DNA from: an uncultured Erwinia sp.
GTDB taxonomy: Bacteria > Pseudomonadota > Gammaproteobacteria > Enterobacterales > Enterobacteriaceae
Direction of reading: 5' to 3'
Assembly (NCBI GenBank): GCA_945290265.1
Contig: CALYQW010000009.1
Span: 1 to 64,000 of the forward strand
DNA: 64,000 bases
Notes under the pieces: generated by a model
Database searches by the model: none
Seen by the model: the letters and a program-made list of their open reading frames with translations, nothing else
Told to the model about the DNA's origin: nothing
Part shown: positions 9,937-19,941 of the stretch, one piece after another
How positions within the stretch are numbered: position 1 is the stretch's first letter
How the letters are laid out: the number at the start of each line of letters is the position of its first letter
Program-made: the position numbers and the translations under genes

Positions 9937-12843
9937 TTACTGATGCGTGACCACAATCAGACGCAGCGCATCGAGACGCCAGCCAGCCTGATCCAGATTC
10001 AGCAGCACCTGTTCACGATTCTGCTCCAGAGTATCAATCTCATCCTGACGGATATTCGGATTCACCGCACTCAGCGCCTGCAAACGTGACAGTTCGGCAC
10101 TCAGGGTTTCATTGGCTTTGGCCCGTGCGTCATCAATCAGCTTACGCGCTTCTGCCGCCGCCTGATCTTCCGACAGTCGGATAAGTTCGTGAACTTCCTT
10201 TTGTACCGCATTCACCAGTTTGCTGCCGTTATGTCGGTTAACCGAGTTCAGCTGACGGTTAAAGCTTTCGAACTCCACTTTATTCGCCAGATTATTGCCT
10301 TTGCTGTCCATCAGCATCCGCAACGGCGTTGGCGGCAGGAAGCGGGTCAGCTGCAGCTGCTTCGGTGCCTGGGCTTCCACCACATAAATCAGTTCCAGCA
10401 GCAGGGTGCCGACCGGCAGCGCCTTATTTTTCAGTAGTGACAGGGCGCAGCTGCCCGTATCACCGGACAGGATCAGATCCAACCCGTTCCGGATGATCGG
10501 ATGCTCCCAACTGACGTACTGTGCATCTTCACGCGACAGCGCCTGGTTGCGGTTAAAGGTGATGGTACAGCCTTCTTCCGGCAGACCGGGGAAATCCGGC
10601 ACCAGCATATGATCGCCCGGCGTCAGTATGATCAGATTATCGCTGCGATCTTCCTGGTTGATTCCGACAATATCAAACAGGTTCAGCGCAAAGTTCACCA
10701 GCTCAATATCGTTATCCTGCTCGCTAATGCGATCCGCCAGCGCCTGTGCCTGTTCGCCGCCGTTAGAGTTCAGCTCCAGCAAACGATCGCGCCCCTGTTC
10801 CAGCTGGGTTTTCAGCGCATCATGTTGGCTGCGGCAGTCGCTGATAAAGCGCTCCAGGCCTTCGCTGTTTTCCGGTGCGGCGAGGTAATTCACCAGCTGG
10901 TCAAATACCCTGTCATAGATGGCGCGTCCGGTCGGGCAGGTGTGCTCGAAGGCATCCAGTCCCTGGTGATACCACTCCAGCATCACCGACTGAGCGGTTT
11001 TTTCCAGGTAGGGAACGTGGATCTGAATATCGTGCGCCTGACCGATACGATCCAGACGGCCAATACGCTGCTCCAGCAGATCCGGGTTAAACGGCAGATC
11101 GAACATCACCATCTGGCTGGCAAACTGGAAATTACGGCCTTCGGAGCCGATTTCAGAACACAGCAGCACCTGCGCGCCGTCTTCCTCAGACGCAAACCAG
11201 GCGGCCGCGCGATCACGTTCAATAATCGACAGACCTTCATGGAACACGGCAGCGCGGATCGCTTCGCGCTCGCGCAGCACCTGCTCCAGCTGCAGTGCGG
11301 TGGCGGCTTTGGCGCAGATCACCAGCACTTTTTTATCGCGATTGCTGGTCAGGAAGCCCAACAGCCACTCCACGCGCGGATCAAAGTTCCACCAGGTACC
11401 GCTGTCACCTTCAAATTCCTGATAAATCTGCTCCGGGTAGAGCATATCCAGCGCGCGGTCGCCCACGGTTTTACGGGCGCTCATAATGCCGGACACTTTA
11501 ATGGCGGTCTGATACTGACCCGGCAGCGGCAGGCGGATCTGATGCAGTTCGCGTTTCGGGAAGCCTTTAACACCGTTGCGGGTATTACGGAACAGGACGC
11601 GGCTGGTGCCGTGGCGATCCATCAACATTTTGATCAGTTCCTGACGCGCGGCGGCGTTACCGGCTCCCTCACTGTTTGCCGCCTGCAGTAGCGGTTCAAT
11701 ATCCTGCTCACTGACCAGATCGTTTAAGCGGTTCAGCTCGTCATTAGTCAGTTTCTTATCTGCCAGCAGCATCGCTACCGCATCGGCCACCGGACGGAAA
11801 TGCTGCTGCTCTGCGACAAACTGCGTAAAATCATGGAAGCGATTAGGATCAAGCAGGCGCAGACGGGCAAAGTGGCTTTCCAGCCCCAGCTGCTCCGGAG
11901 TAGCGGTCAGCAGCAGCACGCCGGGGATCTGTTCCGCCAGTTGCTCAATCACCTGATATTCGCGGCTCGGTGCCTCTTCAGACCACACCAGATGGTGCGC
12001 TTCATCTACCACCATCAGATCCCATTCGGCAGCGGCCAGCAGTTCCAGGCGCTGCTTGTTGCGCCGCACAAAGTCCAGTGAGCAGATAATCAGCTGTTCA
12101 GTGTCAAACGGGTTATCGCTGTCCTGCTGCGCTTCGCTGTAGCGGCTGTCATCAAACAGCGCAAAGCGCAGATTAAAGCGGCGCAGCATTTCTACCAGCC
12201 ACTGATGTTGCAGAGTTTCCGGCACGATAATCAGCACGCGCTCGGCACGTCCGGCCAGCAGTTGCTGGTGGATAATCATCCCGGCTTCAATGGTTTTACC
12301 CAGACCCACTTCGTCAGCCAGCAGCACGCGCGGCGCATGACGGCGACCGACATCATGGGCAATATGCAGCTGATGGGGGATCAGGCTGGTACGGGTACCA
12401 CGCAGGCCGCTGGTATCCAGACGGTACTGCTCGCTCTGATATTTACGCGCCCGGTATCGCAGGGCAAAGCGTGACATGCGGTCAAGCTGACCGGCAAACA
12501 GGCGATCCTGGGGTTTGCCAAACACCAGCTTACTGTCCAGCATCACTTCACGCAGCTTAACGCCTGACTCGCCGGTATCCTGACGGGTGCCGGTATAGCT
12601 GACTACGCCATTGTCAGTGCTGACGTCATCAACCGTTAACTGCCAGCCTTCATGGCTGGTGATGGTATCACCCGGATTAAAGATGACGCGGGTGATAGGA
12701 GAATCATTGACCGCGTACAGGCGGTTCTCGCCAGTGGCAGGAAACAGCAGTGTTACCATTCGGGTATCTACCGCAACAACAGTCCCTAATCCCAGTTCGC
12801 TTTCCGTGTCGCTTATCCAACGTTGACCAAGTGTAAAAGGCAT
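9937..12843 (-). CDS. rapA: RNA polymerase-recycling ATPase RapA
   Basis: SWI2/SNF2-family ATPase that binds RNA polymerase core and frees it after termination. The 968-residue length equals that of E. coli RapA. An N-terminal Tudor-like region precedes the helicase core: Walker A in [17 protein letters not shown] box in VVDEAHHLV, and the C-terminal helicase lobe with [12 protein letters not shown] and [11 protein letters not shown]. The ATG at 12841-12843 gives [18 protein letters not shown], the family start. It lies downstream of polB on the same strand with about 140 bp between them. Confidence 0.97.
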   Translation of the reverse strand: MPFTLGQRWISDTESELGLGTVVAVDTRMVTLLFPATGENRLYAVNDSPITRVIFNPGDTITSHEGWQLTVDDVSTDNGVVSYTGTRQDTGESGVKLREVMLDSKLVFGKPQDRLFAGQLDRMSRFALRYRARKYQSEQYRLDTSGLRGTRTSLIPHQLHIAHDVGRRHAPRVLLADEVGLGKTIEAGMIIHQQLLAGRAERVLIIVPETLQHQWLVEMLRRFNLRFALFDDSRYSEAQQDSDNPFDTEQLIICSLDFVRRNKQRLELLAAAEWDLMVVDEAHHLVWSEEAPSREYQVIEQLAEQIPGVLLLTATPEQLGLESHFARLRLLDPNRFHDFTQFVAEQQHFRPVADAVAMLLADKKLTNDELNRLNDLVSEQDIEPLLQAANSEGAGNAAARQELIKMLMDRHGTSRVLFRNTRNGVKGFPKRELHQIRLPLPGQYQTAIKVSGIMSARKTVGDRALDMLYPEQIYQEFEGDSGTWWNFDPRVEWLLGFLTSNRDKKVLVICAKAATALQLEQVLREREAIRAAVFHEGLSIIERDRAAAWFASEEDGAQVLLCSEIGSEGRNFQFASQMVMFDLPFNPDLLEQRIGRLDRIGQAHDIQIHVPYLEKTAQSVMLEWYHQGLDAFEHTCPTGRAIYDRVFDQLVNYLAAPENSEGLERFISDCRSQHDALKTQLEQGRDRLLELNSNGGEQAQALADRISEQDNDIELVNFALNLFDIVGINQEDRSDNLIILTPGDHMLVPDFPGLPEEGCTITFNRNQALSREDAQYVSWEHPIIRNGLDLILSGDTGSCALSLLKNKALPVGTLLLELIYVVEAQAPKQLQLTRFLPPTPLRMLMDSKGNNLANKVEFESFNRQLNSVNRHNGSKLVNAVQKEVHELIRLSEDQAAAEARKLIDDARAKANETLSAELSRLQALSAVNPNIRQDEIDTLEQNREQVLLNLDQAGWRLDALRLIVVTHQ

Positions 12844-12983
12844 AAATATTCGGCTCGATTCCTGTCTGGTGTGTTTCAGGCAATAGTGCAACGTCCGGGC
12901 ATCAGCTGCCTGGCGTTAAATTCAGAACGATTTATTTTGAGGAAGGGGACTATGGTACTGCAAGGCTGGCGCGGCGTCACCTG

Positions 12984-15344
12984 TCAAAAAAGCCCTAATT
13001 GTCCGCTGACCAGCGTTGCGAAGTCCTCATCGATGAAGGGTAAAATGCCGTCGGCCACTGGCTGGAGCTGACGCGACAGATAGTGGTTATAGTCAAGCGG
13101 CGTGCTGCGCGCTTCCAGCGGCTCCGGGCCGGAGGTGGCGATTACATAGCGAATTTTACCGCCATTCTGGTACTGCAGTGGCCGCCCCAGCTGCTGATTA
13201 CGCTCATCGGCAATACGTGCGGCGCGCACATGCGGCGGCACGTTACGTTGATAATCATCCAGCGGACGGCGCAGGCGCTTGCTGTAAATCAGCTGGTCGT
13301 CCAGTTCGCCTGCCAGCAGCTGGCGCACGGTTTCGCGGATAAAGTCCTGGCAGGGCTGACGGGTAAAAATGCGCAGATAGAGCTGTTGCTGAAATTTTTG
13401 CGCCAGCGGGGTCCAGTCGGTGCGTACCGTTTCCAGCCCCTTAAATACCATCTGCGGCTGATCGTCAGTCTGCACCAGCCCGGCGTAACGCTTTTTACTG
13501 CCCTGATCGGTGCCGCGAATAGTAGGCATCAGAAAGCGGCAGTAGTGGGCTTCATACTCCAGTTCCAGTGCGCTCTCCAGCTGATATTCCTGCACCAGAT
13601 GCTGGCACCACCAGGCATTCACTTTGGCGGCCAGCCGCTGACCGGTGGCTGCCGCATCGGCTTCGGCATACGCCGATTTCAGCCAGACAAAGGTGGAGTC
13701 AGTATCACCGTAAATCACGTCAAAGCCCTCTTCTTCAATCAGGCGGCGGGTCTGCTGCATAATCTCGTGGCCGCGCAGCGTAATCGATGAGGCGAGGCGC
13801 GGATCGAAAAACCGGCAGGCGCTGGTGCCCAGTACGCCGTAAAAGGCATTCATAATGATTTTCAGCGCCTGCGAAAGCGGCGGATTATGCTGCTTTTTCG
13901 CCTGCTCACGTCCCTGCCAGATCTGGCTGACAATCGCCGGCAAACAGTTATGCTGGCGGGAAAAGCGTGCGCCAAGAAATCCCGGCACCGAATCGGCATC
14001 ATCGGGGTGCGCCAGTCCCTCCACCAGGCCGATGGGGTCGATCAGAAAAGTGCGGATAATCGACGGGTACAGGCTTTTATAGTCCAGTACCAGCACCGAA
14101 TCATACAGTCCGGGGCGCGAATCCATCACATAGCCACCGGGGCTGGCCTGCGGCGGTTTTTCACCCATATTGGGGGCGACAAATCCGGCGCGGTGCATAC
14201 GCGGTAAGTAGAGGTGGCTGAATGCCGCCACTGAACCGCCGTGGCGATCGGCGGCCAGCCCGGTCACGGCTGCGCGCTCCAGCAAAAACGGCATCAGCTT
14301 TGTGTGCTGAAAAATACGCGTTACCAGCTCGCAGTCTTTCAGGTTGTAGCGTGCCAGCGCCGGTTTATCCTGATTAAAACGCTGCTCAATCTCATCCATC
14401 CGCTGCCAGGGGGAACTGGTATCTTTGCCTTCCCCCAGCAGGGTTTGCGCCACATGCTCCAGACTGAATGAATCAAAATTCCAGAAGGCGGACTTCAGCG
14501 CTTCAATGCCATCAATAATCAGCCGCCCGCTGGCCTGGGCAAAAAATACCCCCGGCTTAAAGCCGTGTTCGCGCCATTCCAGCAGATCGCCACGACGCCC
14601 CAGCCGTAGCGGAATAGCGTAGCGATCGGCATGTTTCTGTAACACCCGCAGATCAAACTGCACCACATTCCAGCCAATCACCACGTCCGGATCATGGCGG
14701 GCAAACCAGGCATTGAGTTTTTCCAGCAGCTGCGGGCGGCTGGCAACGTACTCCAGATTAAAATCCAGCGTTGAAGCATCGCCATTTTCCGGCCCCAGCA
14801 TATACACATCACGCTGACCGCAGCCCTCGAGGCCAATACAGGACAGTTCGCCGTGGCGGCTGGTTTCGATATCCAGCGACACCCATTTCAGCTCCGGGCG
14901 GTAATCAGGATGCGGCTTCAGGCGGGTATGGCGCAGGCGCTGACCGTCAGGCTGGCCGCTGAACCACAGCGGGGCGGTAATAAAGCGCTCCATCAGAAAG
15001 CGATCCGGCGGACGCACATCGGCTTCATACACGGCAACACCGTTTTCGCGCAGCAGTTTTTCCAGCTTCAGCAACTGGCGGTACGCCGGGCAGTACAGGC
15101 CCACCACCGGGCGCTGGTGGAAATCTTTCAGTGCCAGCGTGGCGAAACGCCAGTGCTTTTCCTGCGCCAGCAGCGCGCTGGCCGCCGCCTGTTGCTCAAC
15201 CGGCACAAAGGCCACGCACTCTTGCGCAGGCAGCACCACCTGCTGCGGGCCGTTATCGGTGGCCAGCCACAGCGTGATTTCACTGCCCGCTGGCGTATCC
15301 CGCCAGTGGCGGGTCAGTACAAACCCTGCTTGTGCGTCGTTCAC
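12984..15344 (-). CDS. polB: DNA polymerase II (SOS-inducible, family B)
   Basis: Family-B polymerase with 3'-5' proofreading, used in replication restart and lesion bypass. The 786-residue product contains the exonuclease motif SLDIET, the polymerase motif [10 protein letters not shown], motif B with KIIMNAFYG, and motif C YGDTDSTF. The C-terminus QLGLF matches the beta-clamp binding peptide of E. coli Pol II. The start is GTG (15342-15344), preceded by GAGGGG. A LexA-like box lies just upstream. In E. coli the araBADC genes follow on this side; they are absent here. Confidence 0.97.
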   Translation of the reverse strand: MNDAQAGFVLTRHWRDTPAGSEITLWLATDNGPQQVVLPAQECVAFVPVEQQAAASALLAQEKHWRFATLALKDFHQRPVVGLYCPAYRQLLKLEKLLRENGVAVYEADVRPPDRFLMERFITAPLWFSGQPDGQRLRHTRLKPHPDYRPELKWVSLDIETSRHGELSCIGLEGCGQRDVYMLGPENGDASTLDFNLEYVASRPQLLEKLNAWFARHDPDVVIGWNVVQFDLRVLQKHADRYAIPLRLGRRGDLLEWREHGFKPGVFFAQASGRLIIDGIEALKSAFWNFDSFSLEHVAQTLLGEGKDTSSPWQRMDEIEQRFNQDKPALARYNLKDCELVTRIFQHTKLMPFLLERAAVTGLAADRHGGSVAAFSHLYLPRMHRAGFVAPNMGEKPPQASPGGYVMDSRPGLYDSVLVLDYKSLYPSIIRTFLIDPIGLVEGLAHPDDADSVPGFLGARFSRQHNCLPAIVSQIWQGREQAKKQHNPPLSQALKIIMNAFYGVLGTSACRFFDPRLASSITLRGHEIMQQTRRLIEEEGFDVIYGDTDSTFVWLKSAYAEADAAATGQRLAAKVNAWWCQHLVQEYQLESALELEYEAHYCRFLMPTIRGTDQGSKKRYAGLVQTDDQPQMVFKGLETVRTDWTPLAQKFQQQLYLRIFTRQPCQDFIRETVRQLLAGELDDQLIYSKRLRRPLDDYQRNVPPHVRAARIADERNQQLGRPLQYQNGGKIRYVIATSGPEPLEARSTPLDYNHYLSRQLQPVADGILPFIDEDFATLVSGQLGLF

Positions 15345-15381
15345 CCCGGCCCCTCAGTTTGCTAATAACTGAATAATATTA

Positions 15382-15401
15382 GCATGTTTATTTATACAGT
15401 A
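15382..15401 (-). promoter_or_regulatory. Probable LexA (SOS) operator of polB
   Basis: On the minus strand the 20-mer starts TACTGTATAAATAAACAT. It matches the consensus TACTGT-N8-ACAGTA at about 15 of 20 positions, with an intact CTGT half and ACAT in place of ACAG. It lies 38-57 bp upstream of the polB GTG, and E. coli polB (dinA) is LexA-controlled. Confidence 0.75.
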
Positions 15402-15442
15402 GTGAGCTGGCGATGTTTTTTACTTCAGGATTTATCCAAAAC
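15388..15442 (+). repeat. Left copy of 55-bp imperfect direct repeat bracketing the effector island
   Basis: Two exact blocks, 11 nt (15388-15398) and 23 nt (15420-15442, containing TTCAGGATTTATCC), separated by 21 nt. The same two blocks recur at 16755-16765 and 16787-16809, again exactly 21 nt apart. This copy overlaps the polB LexA box. The middle 21 nt are only partly alike, so this is an aged duplication. Confidence 0.8.
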
Positions 15443-15631
15443 CGGGGGTGTACGGAGTTGTGGGGGAAAGCCGAAGAACTGTTTTTGCAACTGGCAAACA
15501 GCAAATGCAAAATCGATACAAAAATCTGAATTTTTTGAAGAAGACTGTTATCCATAAACGCGAATTAGTTATGCTTGACCCCCGCAACGATGTCATACAT
15601 GTGCAGTATTCTTAATACAGGGAGAGTGAGA

Positions 15632-15991
15632 ATGACGTGGACCTATAAGCAAAGCTCAGGTGAGTTATTTCATAATGGGCATTTTGTTGAAAAAGGCTAT
15701 TCTGGCCGCATGACCAATAAAAACAACCCTGAACGGCAACAGGTAAAAGGTCTGGGGCCATTACCCAGGGGAACTTATCGTATTACCGGGCAATCACGAT
15801 CTAAAGGGCCAATGACAATTATTCTGATCCAGACATCCGGGGAAGGATTTGGCAGAAGTGCTTTTCGTATACATGAAGAAAAGGTTCACGGTGTTCCTGG
15901 ATGAGCATCTGAAGGATGCATTATTATGGGGCCAGTAACCCGCAAACGCATTCTTGACTCAGGTGATACCCGACTGGAAGTAATCCGATGA
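15632..15991 (+). pseudogene. Tlde1-like T6SS peptidoglycan effector (DUF2778), interrupted by in-frame TGA
   Basis: Family knowledge: Tlde1-type effectors (DUF2778) are type VI-delivered L,D-transpeptidase-like enzymes that attack peptidoglycan precursors in the periplasm. The visible product starts at ATG 15632 (preceded by GGAGAG) as MTWTYKQSSGELFHNG. It continues through GYSG, LGPLPRGTYRI and FGRSAFRIH, all typical of the family. An in-frame TGA at 15902-15904 ends it at 90 residues. Reading on in the same frame gives ASEGCIIM, the catalytic-cysteine motif, and continues to TGA 15989-15991. The full frame would be 119 codons. The last stop overlaps the start of the next gene. AT-richer than its neighbours. 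As read, the product lacks the catalytic cysteine. Confidence 0.75.
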
Positions 15992-16515
15992 AATATGTAA
16001 CTGGTTTATTGTTTTTTTCCCTGTTCTTTGCCGGGTTCAGTTATGGCAAGACCTCTGAAAGTATAAATACCACTGAAAAAAGGGAGTTAAACTCTGTTAT
16101 TGATTGTGTGGCCAGCGGTGAACATACTTGTATAGATACATCACTAAACACCGCAGAAAGTCTTACTCTGAAAGACAGTATCAGGCTGAGAAAGGCGCTG
16201 GCACATTCCCTGATAACACATACGAACAATACGCTTGTCTTTTTTGCTGAAGTGGATAAAAGGATTGCTGAGAGAGGCCATTCTGCCATCAGAGATAACG
16301 CTGGTACGGATTCCGTCTGCGCTTATATGGTGGACAGTAGCAAATATGACAGGGTGTCCTTTTTTAAATACTATTTCATCGCCAAAACAAAGCTGGAAAA
16401 AACAGGTGCTAAAGGTAAAGCTTGCCTGGAACTGATGGATGCTTCAGTGGAAGAAATTATCTATGAAGAAAAAGCAGGGAAGATGATTTGGGGGAATAGT
16501 CAATATCCATTTTGA
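15988..16515 (+). CDS. Probable periplasmic immunity protein (Tldi1-like)
   Basis: The 175-residue product has a clear Sec signal peptide: K2, a hydrophobic stretch LLFFSLFFAGFS, and probable cleavage after SYG near residue 20. The mature part has four cysteines, compatible with disulfides. I do not recognise a domain by sequence. The immunity assignment is inferred from position: its ATG (15988-15990) overlaps the original stop of the Tlde1-like effector in an ATGA arrangement, and Tldi1 immunity proteins are periplasmic and encoded directly after the effector. The frame is intact although the effector is interrupted. Being translationally coupled, its expression may have dropped. Confidence 0.65.
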   Translation: MKYVTGLLFFSLFFAGFSYGKTSESINTTEKRELNSVIDCVASGEHTCIDTSLNTAESLTLKDSIRLRKALAHSLITHTNNTLVFFAEVDKRIAERGHSAIRDNAGTDSVCAYMVDSSKYDRVSFFKYYFIAKTKLEKTGAKGKACLELMDASVEEIIYEEKAGKMIWGNSQYPF

Positions 16516-16577
16516 TTTGGATAATCGAAGAAAGGATAGCAGGGATCCATGATGCAGCGGAATCCCTGTTGGAAATA

Positions 16578-16715
16578 TTATTCAGAGGTGGTGTCTGAAT
16601 TAGTGCTTTTTTGCATAGTTACATGATACTTGCCATCATCACGAACTAACCATTCTTTTATAATGCGCACGAAGTCCTGACGGTAGTACCCTCTGTTGAC
16701 GCGATCAGACCTGCT
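16578..16715 (-). pseudogene. Possible 3' gene remnant on the minus strand
   Basis: A 46-codon open frame with no ATG, GTG or TTG start that ends in TAA at 16578-16580. The translation looks protein-like: GYYRQDFVRIIKEWL followed by DDGKYHVTM and a Ser/Thr-rich tail. It is preceded by an in-frame stop at 16716-16718. I could not assign a family. It may be the C-terminal end of a gene lost when the island decayed, or chance. Confidence 0.3.
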
Positions 16716-16754
16716 TTACCGCAGCTAATGTTGGCTACCCCATCTCTTTGCTGA

Positions 16755-16809
16755 TTATTTATACATTTTCTGGCCGGGTATCTCTATTACTTCAGGATTT
16801 ATCCAAAAC
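16755..16809 (+). repeat. Right copy of 55-bp imperfect direct repeat
   Basis: Matches 15388-15442 in two exact blocks with identical spacing. The part equivalent to the LexA box reads ATGT-N8-TCAG on the minus strand, a degraded operator. It ends about 64 bp before yabI. The stretch 16516-16873 otherwise holds only the remnant at 16578-16715 and a weak hairpin around 16808-16835. Confidence 0.8.
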
Positions 16810-16873
16810 AAGCCTTGACGCTGTGGCAAGGGCTTAGCAGAATCCAGGGCTGGTTTATTTGATCTGGACGCGT

Positions 16874-17635
16874 ATGGAAGCCTGGCTACAACACCTTATT
16901 ACTCAGTCGCTGGCGTGGTCGTTACTGGCGGTGGGCCTGGTGGCGTTTTTTGAGTCGCTGGCGCTGGTCGGGCTGCTGCTGCCGGGAACGGTGCTGATGG
17001 CCTCCTTTGGCACGTTGATCGGCAGCGGTCAGGTGGCGCTGTATCCGGCCTGGGGGGCGGGTATTATCGGCTGTCTGCTGGGTGACTGGATTTCCTATCT
17101 GATTGGCTGGCAGTTTAAAGGGCCGCTGCACCGCTGGTCATTTATTAAAAAACACCAGACGATGATGGATAAAACCGAACATGCGCTGCATCAGCACAGC
17201 ATGTTTACCATTATTGTTGGCCGCTTTATTGGCCCGACGCGCCCGCTGATCCCGCTGGTAGCGGGGATGTTGGAGCTGCCGGTACGCAAGTTTATCCCGC
17301 CGAATATTATTGGCTGTGTGTTCTGGCCACCGCTGTATCTGCTGCCGGGAATTCTGGCCGGGGTAGCGATTGACGTGCCGCAGGATGCGCGCAGCGCAAT
17401 GTTTAAATGGCTGCTGCTGGCGGTAGCGTTGTTGCTGTGGCTGGGCGGCTGGCTGTGCTGGCGCTGGGCGCGCAGTCACAAGCCGCAGGACTGGGCCACG
17501 CCTTATCTGCCGTCTGCGCGCCTGCGCTGGCTGGCTCCGCTGGTGACCCTGCTGGCGCTGAGTGGACTGGTGGCGCTGCAGTTTCATCCGATGATGCCGG
17601 TTTTCCGTCATTTGCTGTGGCAGGTGTTTTTCTGA
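16874..17635 (+). CDS. yabI: DedA-family membrane protein YabI
   Basis: Inner-membrane protein of the DedA (VTT) family, implicated in envelope homeostasis and undecaprenyl-phosphate recycling in relatives. The 253-residue product shows the family features: FFESLALVGLLLPGT near the N-terminus, GDWISYLIG, and the GRFIGPTRPLIPLVAG motif with its conserved arginines and prolines, followed by two or more C-terminal hydrophobic segments. I use ATG 16874; a TTG 15 nt upstream is possible. It is convergent with thiQ, as in E. coli once the ara genes are removed. Confidence 0.92.
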   Translation: MEAWLQHLITQSLAWSLLAVGLVAFFESLALVGLLLPGTVLMASFGTLIGSGQVALYPAWGAGIIGCLLGDWISYLIGWQFKGPLHRWSFIKKHQTMMDKTEHALHQHSMFTIIVGRFIGPTRPLIPLVAGMLELPVRKFIPPNIIGCVFWPPLYLLPGILAGVAIDVPQDARSAMFKWLLLAVALLLWLGGWLCWRWARSHKPQDWATPYLPSARLRWLAPLVTLLALSGLVALQFHPMMPVFRHLLWQVFF

Positions 17636-17645
17636 CGCCTGCCGT

Positions 17646-18347
17646 TCAGCGCGGGCCGATCCCCAGTATTTCCGCCGCTTCGACCTCGCCGCGCTGCAGC
17701 TGCGCGGTGTCGCCATCCCAGTAAACCCGGCCATCAACAATCAGCAGGCTGCGCGCTGCAATGCGCGCGGCATCCTCAATGCTGTGTGACACCATCAGCA
17801 GGGTGATCTGACGTTCGGCGCAGACTTCATCCACCAGCGCCAGCATCTCTTTACGCAGCGCCGGATCGAGCGCTGAAAAGGGCTCATCCAGCAGCAGGAT
17901 CGGCTGCTGACGCACCAGACAGCGGGCGAGGGCGGCGCGCTGACGCTGCCCGCCCGACAGCTGATGCGGTAAGCGCTGCAGCTGTTCCTCTAATCCCACC
18001 CGGGTGGCAATTGCCTGCAGCTGTTGCTGCTGAGCGGCGCTCAGTTTCAGCCCCGGATGCATCCCCAGGCCAATATTCTGCGCCACCGTCAGATGAGGGA
18101 ATAAATTATTCTCCTGAAACAGCATCGACACCGGGCGGCGCGAGGGCGGCACATCATCCTGCCTGCTGCCGTTCAACCACAGCTCGCCGCTGCTGACCGC
18201 CAGAAAGCCGGCGATCAGACTCAGCAGGGTACTTTTTCCGGCACCGCTGGGACCGAGGATCGCCAGGCGTTCTCCGGCATCGGCGCTGAAGGTAAAGCGC
18301 ATTGGCAGATGATGGTAGAGGTAAGTCAGATTAGTCAGCGTGATCAT
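17646..18347 (-). CDS. thiQ: Thiamine ABC transporter ATP-binding protein
   Basis: ATPase subunit of the ThiBPQ importer for thiamine and its phosphates. The 233-residue product has Walker [10 protein letters not shown] (32-40), signature [13 protein letters not shown] near residue 128, Walker [13 protein letters not shown], and the H-loop histidine in MVSHS. The ATG at 18345-18347 gives the E. coli-like start [11 protein letters not shown]; the start lies within the 3' end of thiP, a 17-nt overlap. Last gene of the leftward thiB-thiP-thiQ operon. Confidence 0.95.
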   Translation of the reverse strand: MITLTNLTYLYHHLPMRFTFSADAGERLAILGPSGAGKSTLLSLIAGFLAVSSGELWLNGSRQDDVPPSRRPVSMLFQENNLFPHLTVAQNIGLGMHPGLKLSAAQQQQLQAIATRVGLEEQLQRLPHQLSGGQRQRAALARCLVRQQPILLLDEPFSALDPALRKEMLALVDEVCAERQITLLMVSHSIEDAARIAARSLLIVDGRVYWDGDTAQLQRGEVEAAEILGIGPR

Positions 18348-19941
18348 GTTTGCCCGGCAATGTTTCAATCAGAGTAAACAGCAGAAAGCACAGCAACAAC
18401 AGCAGTAATGCGGTGACTGCGCCATCGCTGCTGCGATAGGCACCGATCTGCTGGTAGAGGTAAAAAGGCAGGGTGCGGAAGTCCTCATTACCAAACAGCG
18501 CCACTACGCCAAAATCACCGATGGACAGCACGCAGGCAAAGGCCAGCGCCTGGGCCAGCGGACGCGCCAGCGCGCGTAACTCAATCAGGCGCAGCCGGTT
18601 CCAGCCGCGAATATCCAGTGCCAGGCACAAGCGGTTATAGCGGGCGGCGATATCGGTCAGCGGGTTTTCCAGCACTTTCATCGCATAAGGGATGGCCATT
18701 AAGGCGTTGGTAAAAATCACCACGCCATCGGCAGACTCAGGCAACCCCACGCTGTTATTCAGCAGTAAAAAGAAGCCGGTTGCCAGCACGATCCCCGGCA
18801 TGGCGAGGATTAGCATGCCGCTCAGCTCCAGGCTTTGTCCCCAGCGCAGATGCTGGCGCAGGCGCAGCTCGCGGCTGCTCCACAGCAGCATCATGGTCAG
18901 CAGCACGCTGAGCAATCCGGCACCGGCAGCGATGCGCAGCGAGGTCCAGGTGGCCAGCCACAGCGCAGGCTGTTGCAGTACGCCGCGGAGGCTCTGATTC
19001 AGCCCGTCCACCACCACCGCCAGCAGCGGCGGCAGGATCAGTAGTAGCGCGAGGATAATCAGCAGCGTATCCGCGCAGCGCGCCGCCAGGCTGTCAGCGG
19101 GATTACGCCAGCTGCCGTGGCTGCTGCTGCCGGCGGGGAGATTTTTATTCAGCCGCTGGCTGAGCACCACCAGACCGAGACAGCACACCAGCTGTAACAG
19201 CGCCAGCAGGGCGGCGCGCCCCGGATCGTAGTCGTAACTCAGCGCCTGATAAATCGCCAGCTCAAGAGTGGTGGCCTGCGGCCCGCCCCCCAGCGCCAGT
19301 ACCGTGGCAAAGCTGGCAAAGCACAGCATACAAATCAGCGCCGCCGCCGGTAACAGCTGGCGCTGTAACCACGGCCACTCTACTATTCGCAACTGCTGCC
19401 AGCCGGACAGTCCCAGCTGCGCCGCCAGCTGGCGCTGCTCGGTGGGGATTTGCTGTAAAGCCTGTAACAGCAGGCGGGTAGCCAGCGGCAGGTTAAAGAA
19501 GACGTGTGCCAGCAGAATACCCTGCAGGCCGTAGGGCGAAAATAACCAGGGAATGCCCAGCAGTGCGCATAGCTGTGCCAGCCAGCCCTGGCGACCATAG
19601 ACGCTGAGAATACCAAACACCGCCACCAGCACCGGCAGCACCAGGGTCATGGCGCACAGGCGCAGCAGCGTGCTGCGGCCAGGAAAGCGGCGGCGATACA
19701 GCGCGCGCGCCAGCGGTATGGCGGGCAGGGTAGCCAGCAGGGTCGAGAGCAACGCCTGCCACAGCGAAAAGCGCAGTACATGCCACAGGTAGCTGTCCGA
19801 CCACAGGCTCCGCCAGTCGGCGTTTGGTGCGCTGAACCACAGCGCGCCAAACGCCAGCAGGGCAACGGCCAGCAGCAGCAGCGCCACGCTGGCACCGGGC
19901 AGCAGCCAGCCGGGGATCAGTGGCTGACGGCGCGTTGCCAT
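18331..19941 (-). CDS. thiP: Thiamine ABC transporter permease
   Basis: Inner-membrane permease of the thiamine importer, 536 residues as in E. coli ThiP. It is a fused double permease: two binding-protein-dependent transport domains with about six membrane segments each, and EAA-type loops near the middle and the C-terminus. The start at ATG 19939-19941 gives [13 protein letters not shown], the E. coli start, and lies 25 nt inside the end of thiB. Confidence 0.95.
   Translation of the reverse strand: MATRRQPLIPGWLLPGASVALLLLAVALLAFGALWFSAPNADWRSLWSDSYLWHVLRFSLWQALLSTLLATLPAIPLARALYRRRFPGRSTLLRLCAMTLVLPVLVAVFGILSVYGRQGWLAQLCALLGIPWLFSPYGLQGILLAHVFFNLPLATRLLLQALQQIPTEQRQLAAQLGLSGWQQLRIVEWPWLQRQLLPAAALICMLCFASFATVLALGGGPQATTLELAIYQALSYDYDPGRAALLALLQLVCCLGLVVLSQRLNKNLPAGSSSHGSWRNPADSLAARCADTLLIILALLLILPPLLAVVVDGLNQSLRGVLQQPALWLATWTSLRIAAGAGLLSVLLTMMLLWSSRELRLRQHLRWGQSLELSGMLILAMPGIVLATGFFLLLNNSVGLPESADGVVIFTNALMAIPYAMKVLENPLTDIAARYNRLCLALDIRGWNRLRLIELRALARPLAQALAFACVLSIGDFGVVALFGNEDFRTLPFYLYQQIGAYRSSDGAVTALLLLLLCFLLFTLIETLPGKHDHAD

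Noticed and set aside
10501-11691. Long plus-strand open frame (396 codons) inside rapA
   Set aside because: Antisense shadow of a confident 968-residue RapA; low-complexity Gln/His/Leu-rich translation without motifs, and no ribosome site.
13083-13790. Plus-strand frame of 235 codons inside polB
   Set aside because: Antisense shadow of polymerase II; no recognisable protein features.
15902-15904. Selenocysteine insertion at the effector TGA
   Set aside because: No SECIS-like hairpin was evident directly downstream, and the family uses Cys four codons further on (ASEGC).
17138-17740. Minus-strand frame of 200 codons opposite yabI
   Set aside because: Gln/Arg-rich translation typical of the reverse of a Leu/Ala-rich membrane protein gene.
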